This document shows, piece after piece, positions 24,353 to 26,224 of a stretch of 26,224 nucleotides of DNA. The first letter of the stretch is position 1. Each line of letters opens with the position of its first letter. Source of the stretch: Legionellaceae bacterium UBA6148 (GTDB taxonomy: Bacteria > Pseudomonadota > Gammaproteobacteria > Legionellales > Legionellaceae); the NCBI GenBank assembly GCA_002423125.1, contig DIUW01000006.1, forward strand, positions 1-26,224, written 5' to 3'. The position numbers were made by a program, and so were the translations under genes. Under the pieces are notes generated by a model. That model made no database searches, was not told where the DNA came from, and worked only from the letters and a program-made list of their open reading frames with translations.

Positions 24353-24442
24353 CAATCGCAGGAGCACGTTGTCTTTTTGAAACCGTTGTCGGCCATGGAT
24401 GCGTATCGCGTGTTTCAAAAAGACAACGTGATCCGGCGATTG
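24353..24442. repeat. Long palindrome between the FadL-like and BenE-like genes
   Basis: The inner arms CACGTTGTCTTTTTGAAAC (24365-24383) and GTTTCAAAAAGACAACGTG (24412-24430) are perfect 19-bp inverted repeats. The arms extend outward to CAATCGC and GCGATTG with only two mismatches over 31 positions, and weaker pairing continues for about 12 bases more on each side. The 28-nt loop (24384-24411) is unrelated to the arms. It could act as a bidirectional terminator or be a dispersed palindromic repeat; no second copy is in the window. Confidence 0.75.
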
Positions 24443-24476
24443 TGGCATCTTACAAAATAATTACATTAGGAACATC

Positions 24477-25667
24477 ATGAAAAATTTTTTATCGTTATCT
24501 AATATAACCACTGGATTTATTGCGGTTATGGTTGGTTTTACCAGTTCGGCAGTCATCGTATTTCAAGCAGCAAGCGCAGCTGGTGCCTCCCCTGCTGAAA
24601 TAAGTTCATGGCTTTTTGCACTAGGTTTCAGTATCGCACTCCCATGCATTGGTCTTTCTTTTTATTATCGCATGCCAATATTGATTGGTTGGTCAACCCC
24701 TGGAGCCGCTTTACTTGCCACCAGCCTGGCTGGAGTCTCCATGCCCGAAGCAATTGGGGCCTTTATTTTTGCGGCATTGCTGACCATTTTATCCGGGGTG
24801 ACTGGTTTTTTTGAAAAAATTATTACTCATATACCAAAATCATTAACGTCGGCCATGCTGGTCGGTATTCTTTTTCATTTTTGCGCCAACGTTTTTGCCG
24901 CCATGGGGCAAGAGTTCCCATTAGTCTTCGCCATGTTAATGACGTATTTGATAGGAAAACGGTACTTCGCTCGTTATGTCATTCTTTTAGTTTTAGTTGT
25001 TGGAATTATTGCTGCAAAAATAACGGGGTTATTCCATTTAGAGCATGTCGAGTTTGCGTTAGCCTCACCTATTTTTACGTTTCCAGCATTTACATTTTCT
25101 TCCCTATTCAGTATTGGCATTCCCTTATTTATCGTCACGATGACGTCTCAAAACATGCCTGGCATTGTCATTTTAAACGCATCAGGCTATCACCCGCCCA
25201 TCTCATCATTGATTAGCTGGACAGGACTTTCAACGCTGCTTTTTGCCCCTTTTGGCTGCTATTCCATCAGTTTAACCGCCATGACCGCTGCTATTTGTGC
25301 TAGCAAAGAAGCCGACACTAATCCCGCAAGTCGTTACAAATCAACCATTTTTGGTGGTTTTTGTTGGCTAACGATCGGCATATTCGGTGCAACTGTCGTC
25401 ACCTTATTTTCAGCATTTCCAAAAGAACTCATCATCGCAATTGCAGGTTTAGCATTAATTAGCACCATGACAAGCGGCATGCAAAGCGCTCTCGAAGACA
25501 AAGACCACCGAGAACCCGCCATTATCACAATTTTAGTATCCGCTTCAGGTTTGTCTTTATTTGGTATTGGTGCTGCATTCTGGGGACTGGTTGCAGGAAT
25601 CATTGCTTCGCTCGTATTAAATTGGCACCCTCGTAATAAAGCGACTTTACCCATTACTGCTTCATAA
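24477..25667 (+). CDS. BenE-family (benzoate/H+ symporter-type) membrane transporter
   Basis: A 396-residue inner-membrane protein with about 11-12 hydrophobic segments. It matches the BenE family: GFTSSAVIVFQAASAAGASP (residues 20-39), IGWSTPGAALLATSL, and TSQNMPGIVILNASGYHPP near residue 222 are characteristic, as is GCYSISLTAMTAAICASKEA. BenE of Acinetobacter takes up benzoate, but many homologues have no known substrate. ATG at 24477 has AGGA 7 nt upstream. The neighbouring FadL-type channel would suit an aromatic or hydrophobic substrate; no degradation gene is in the window. Confidence 0.9.
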   Translation: MKNFLSLSNITTGFIAVMVGFTSSAVIVFQAASAAGASPAEISSWLFALGFSIALPCIGLSFYYRMPILIGWSTPGAALLATSLAGVSMPEAIGAFIFAALLTILSGVTGFFEKIITHIPKSLTSAMLVGILFHFCANVFAAMGQEFPLVFAMLMTYLIGKRYFARYVILLVLVVGIIAAKITGLFHLEHVEFALASPIFTFPAFTFSSLFSIGIPLFIVTMTSQNMPGIVILNASGYHPPISSLISWTGLSTLLFAPFGCYSISLTAMTAAICASKEADTNPASRYKSTIFGGFCWLTIGIFGATVVTLFSAFPKELIIAIAGLALISTMTSGMQSALEDKDHREPAIITILVSASGLSLFGIGAAFWGLVAGIIASLVLNWHPRNKATLPITAS

Positions 25668-25675
25668 TTGGAGTC

Positions 25676-25717
25676 TGGACAAAACCGCATGAAAAAGGCC
25701 TCATGCGATTTTGTCCA
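25676..25717. terminator. Hairpin after the BenE-like gene
   Basis: TGGACAAAACCGCATGA and TCATGCGATTTTGTCCA form a 17-position stem with one mismatch and an 8-nt loop, starting 8 nt after the stop codon. There is no clear T run after it, so termination may be Rho-assisted or the hairpin may protect the 3' end. Confidence 0.6.
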
Positions 25718-25746
25718 AAATTGCTTCATATTCAACATTTTTCTAC

Positions 25747-25934
25747 TTTAACCTGGAAAAAGCCGTTGGAGGCGTAGCGAGATGGTCTAGTGTGCTGAAA
25801 TTTAAGGTTTTCTTGGCCGTTTTTAAGTGAAAGCGTATTCACCCGTACGGTGAACTTAAAAACGGCCAAGAAATCCTTAAATTTCAGTGCAATAGGCCAT
25901 CGTAGTAGCCTTCAACTGCTTTTTCCAGGTTTAA
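25747..25934. repeat. Full-length palindromic repeat family A (about 188 bp)
   Basis: The element is one long imperfect palindrome. The outer arms run from TTAACCTGGAAAAAGC (25748 on) to GCTTTTTCCAGGTTTAA (ending 25934); these alone occur in the short copy at 2595-2635. The inner arms near 25798-25828 and 25854-25884 (TTCTTGGCCGTTTTTAAGT and its complement) match with about one mismatch. The right arm 25877-25934 is identical to 46-103. There is no coding capacity. It resembles a non-autonomous palindromic (MITE- or REP-like) element moved by enzymes encoded elsewhere. Confidence 0.85.
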
Positions 25935-25967
25935 TAACCATAATATTTTCTCGCAATAGCAATATAC

Positions 25968-25991
25968 CCATCGGAAATGAAGATACTGGAT
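25968..25991. repeat. Short dispersed repeat, copy 2
   Basis: Matches 4397-4420 in the same orientation with one difference in 24 bases. In both places it stands next to a palindromic element, here 34 bases after repeat family A. Confidence 0.65.
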
Positions 25992-26224
25992 CGTGGTTAA
26001 AAAGCCGTTACATTTATGGTTGAGTATCAAAAGGTTTTCGATATTCATTATTTATAACCGCTTCCTCATGTGTTTTAAGAAGAGCTCGATATAATGTTTG
26101 AGGAGTCATTCTTGGGGTGTAGACGGGGCTAAGAACCCGCTAATAAATGGCGCAGGTCAATAGTACCCCTCAAAAATCTCATCTCATCCTACAGACACCG
26201 CAGGGTAAGATCACCAAAACCTTC
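25992..26224. other. Gene-free tail with a possible gene remnant on the minus strand
   Basis: No complete gene is supported between 25668 and the window end, apart from the hairpin and repeats listed. On the minus strand 26109-26014 encodes MTPQTLYRALLKTHEEAVIN plus 11 more residues before TAA; GAGG-type ribosome site is lacking and the frame is closed 24 nt upstream by TAG. It has protein-like composition and could be the decayed end of a gene, but I cannot place it in a family. Confidence 0.25.

Noticed and set aside
24353..24442. CRISPR repeat or tRNA gene
   Set aside because: It is a single palindrome with no repeat-spacer periodicity and no tRNA cloverleaf or conserved T-loop.
25334..25738. 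134-codon minus-strand frame opposite the end of the BenE-like gene
   Set aside because: The plus-strand BenE family match is clear; the opposite product has no recognisable domain, and its start lies just beyond the hairpin.
26014..26109. 31-residue minus-strand frame as a real gene
   Set aside because: No ribosome site, no homology I can recognise, and a stop 24 nt upstream; kept only as a possible remnant.

Overview
This window looks like chromosomal DNA of a gammaproteobacterium, most likely in or near the order Legionellales (Legionella/Coxiella/Aquicella/Berkiella type). The grounds are moderate to low GC, the queA-(tgt position)-yajC-secD-secF order, Coq7-type ubiquinone synthesis, a gammaproteobacterial Rrf2-led suf operon, EpmA, and a helical protein with a glutamate-rich C-terminal tail resembling a Dot/Icm secretion signal. 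Species cannot be named from the sequence, and no Dot/Icm gene lies in the window. There is no rRNA, tRNA, CRISPR array or transposase.

Layout. 1-3977 (minus): a coiled-coil effector-like gene overlaps murI (glutamate racemase), and dapA is followed by a 71-residue lipoprotein that looks like a BamC reduced to its N-terminal segment. 4061-7170 (plus): a glycine-zipper lipoprotein, a palindromic element, then an AddB-like PD-(D/E)XK nuclease with four Fe-S-type cysteines. 7126-15300 (minus): a tight cluster sufR-sufB-sufC-sufD-sufS-sufU-sufT-epmA, then a GT2-GtrA glycosyltransferase whose end overlaps the nuclease gene. 15489-22118 (minus): coq7-queA-tgt-like and yajC-secD-secF-hypothetical. 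22180-25667 (plus): a small secreted protein, a FadL-type outer-membrane channel and a BenE-type inner-membrane transporter. 25668-26224: hairpin, long palindromic repeat and a non-coding or decayed tail.

How it fits together. murI and dapA supply D-glutamate and the diaminopimelate/lysine branch for peptidoglycan. The suf genes build Fe-S clusters under a cluster-sensing Rrf2 regulator. YajC-SecD-SecF assist Sec export. QueA acts late in queuosine synthesis, and EpmA modifies elongation factor P. FadL and BenE could pass a hydrophobic or aromatic substrate across the two membranes.

Most notable points: (1) the gene at the tgt position encodes a shortened TGT homologue that keeps the zinc site but has lost the catalytic aspartates; (2) a candidate secreted effector is translationally coupled to murI; (3) a BamC-like lipoprotein retains only the BamD-binding N-terminal type of segment; (4) several different long palindromic repeats sit in the gaps, one family with a 58-bp copy identical at both ends of the window, another flanked by 15-bp direct repeats.
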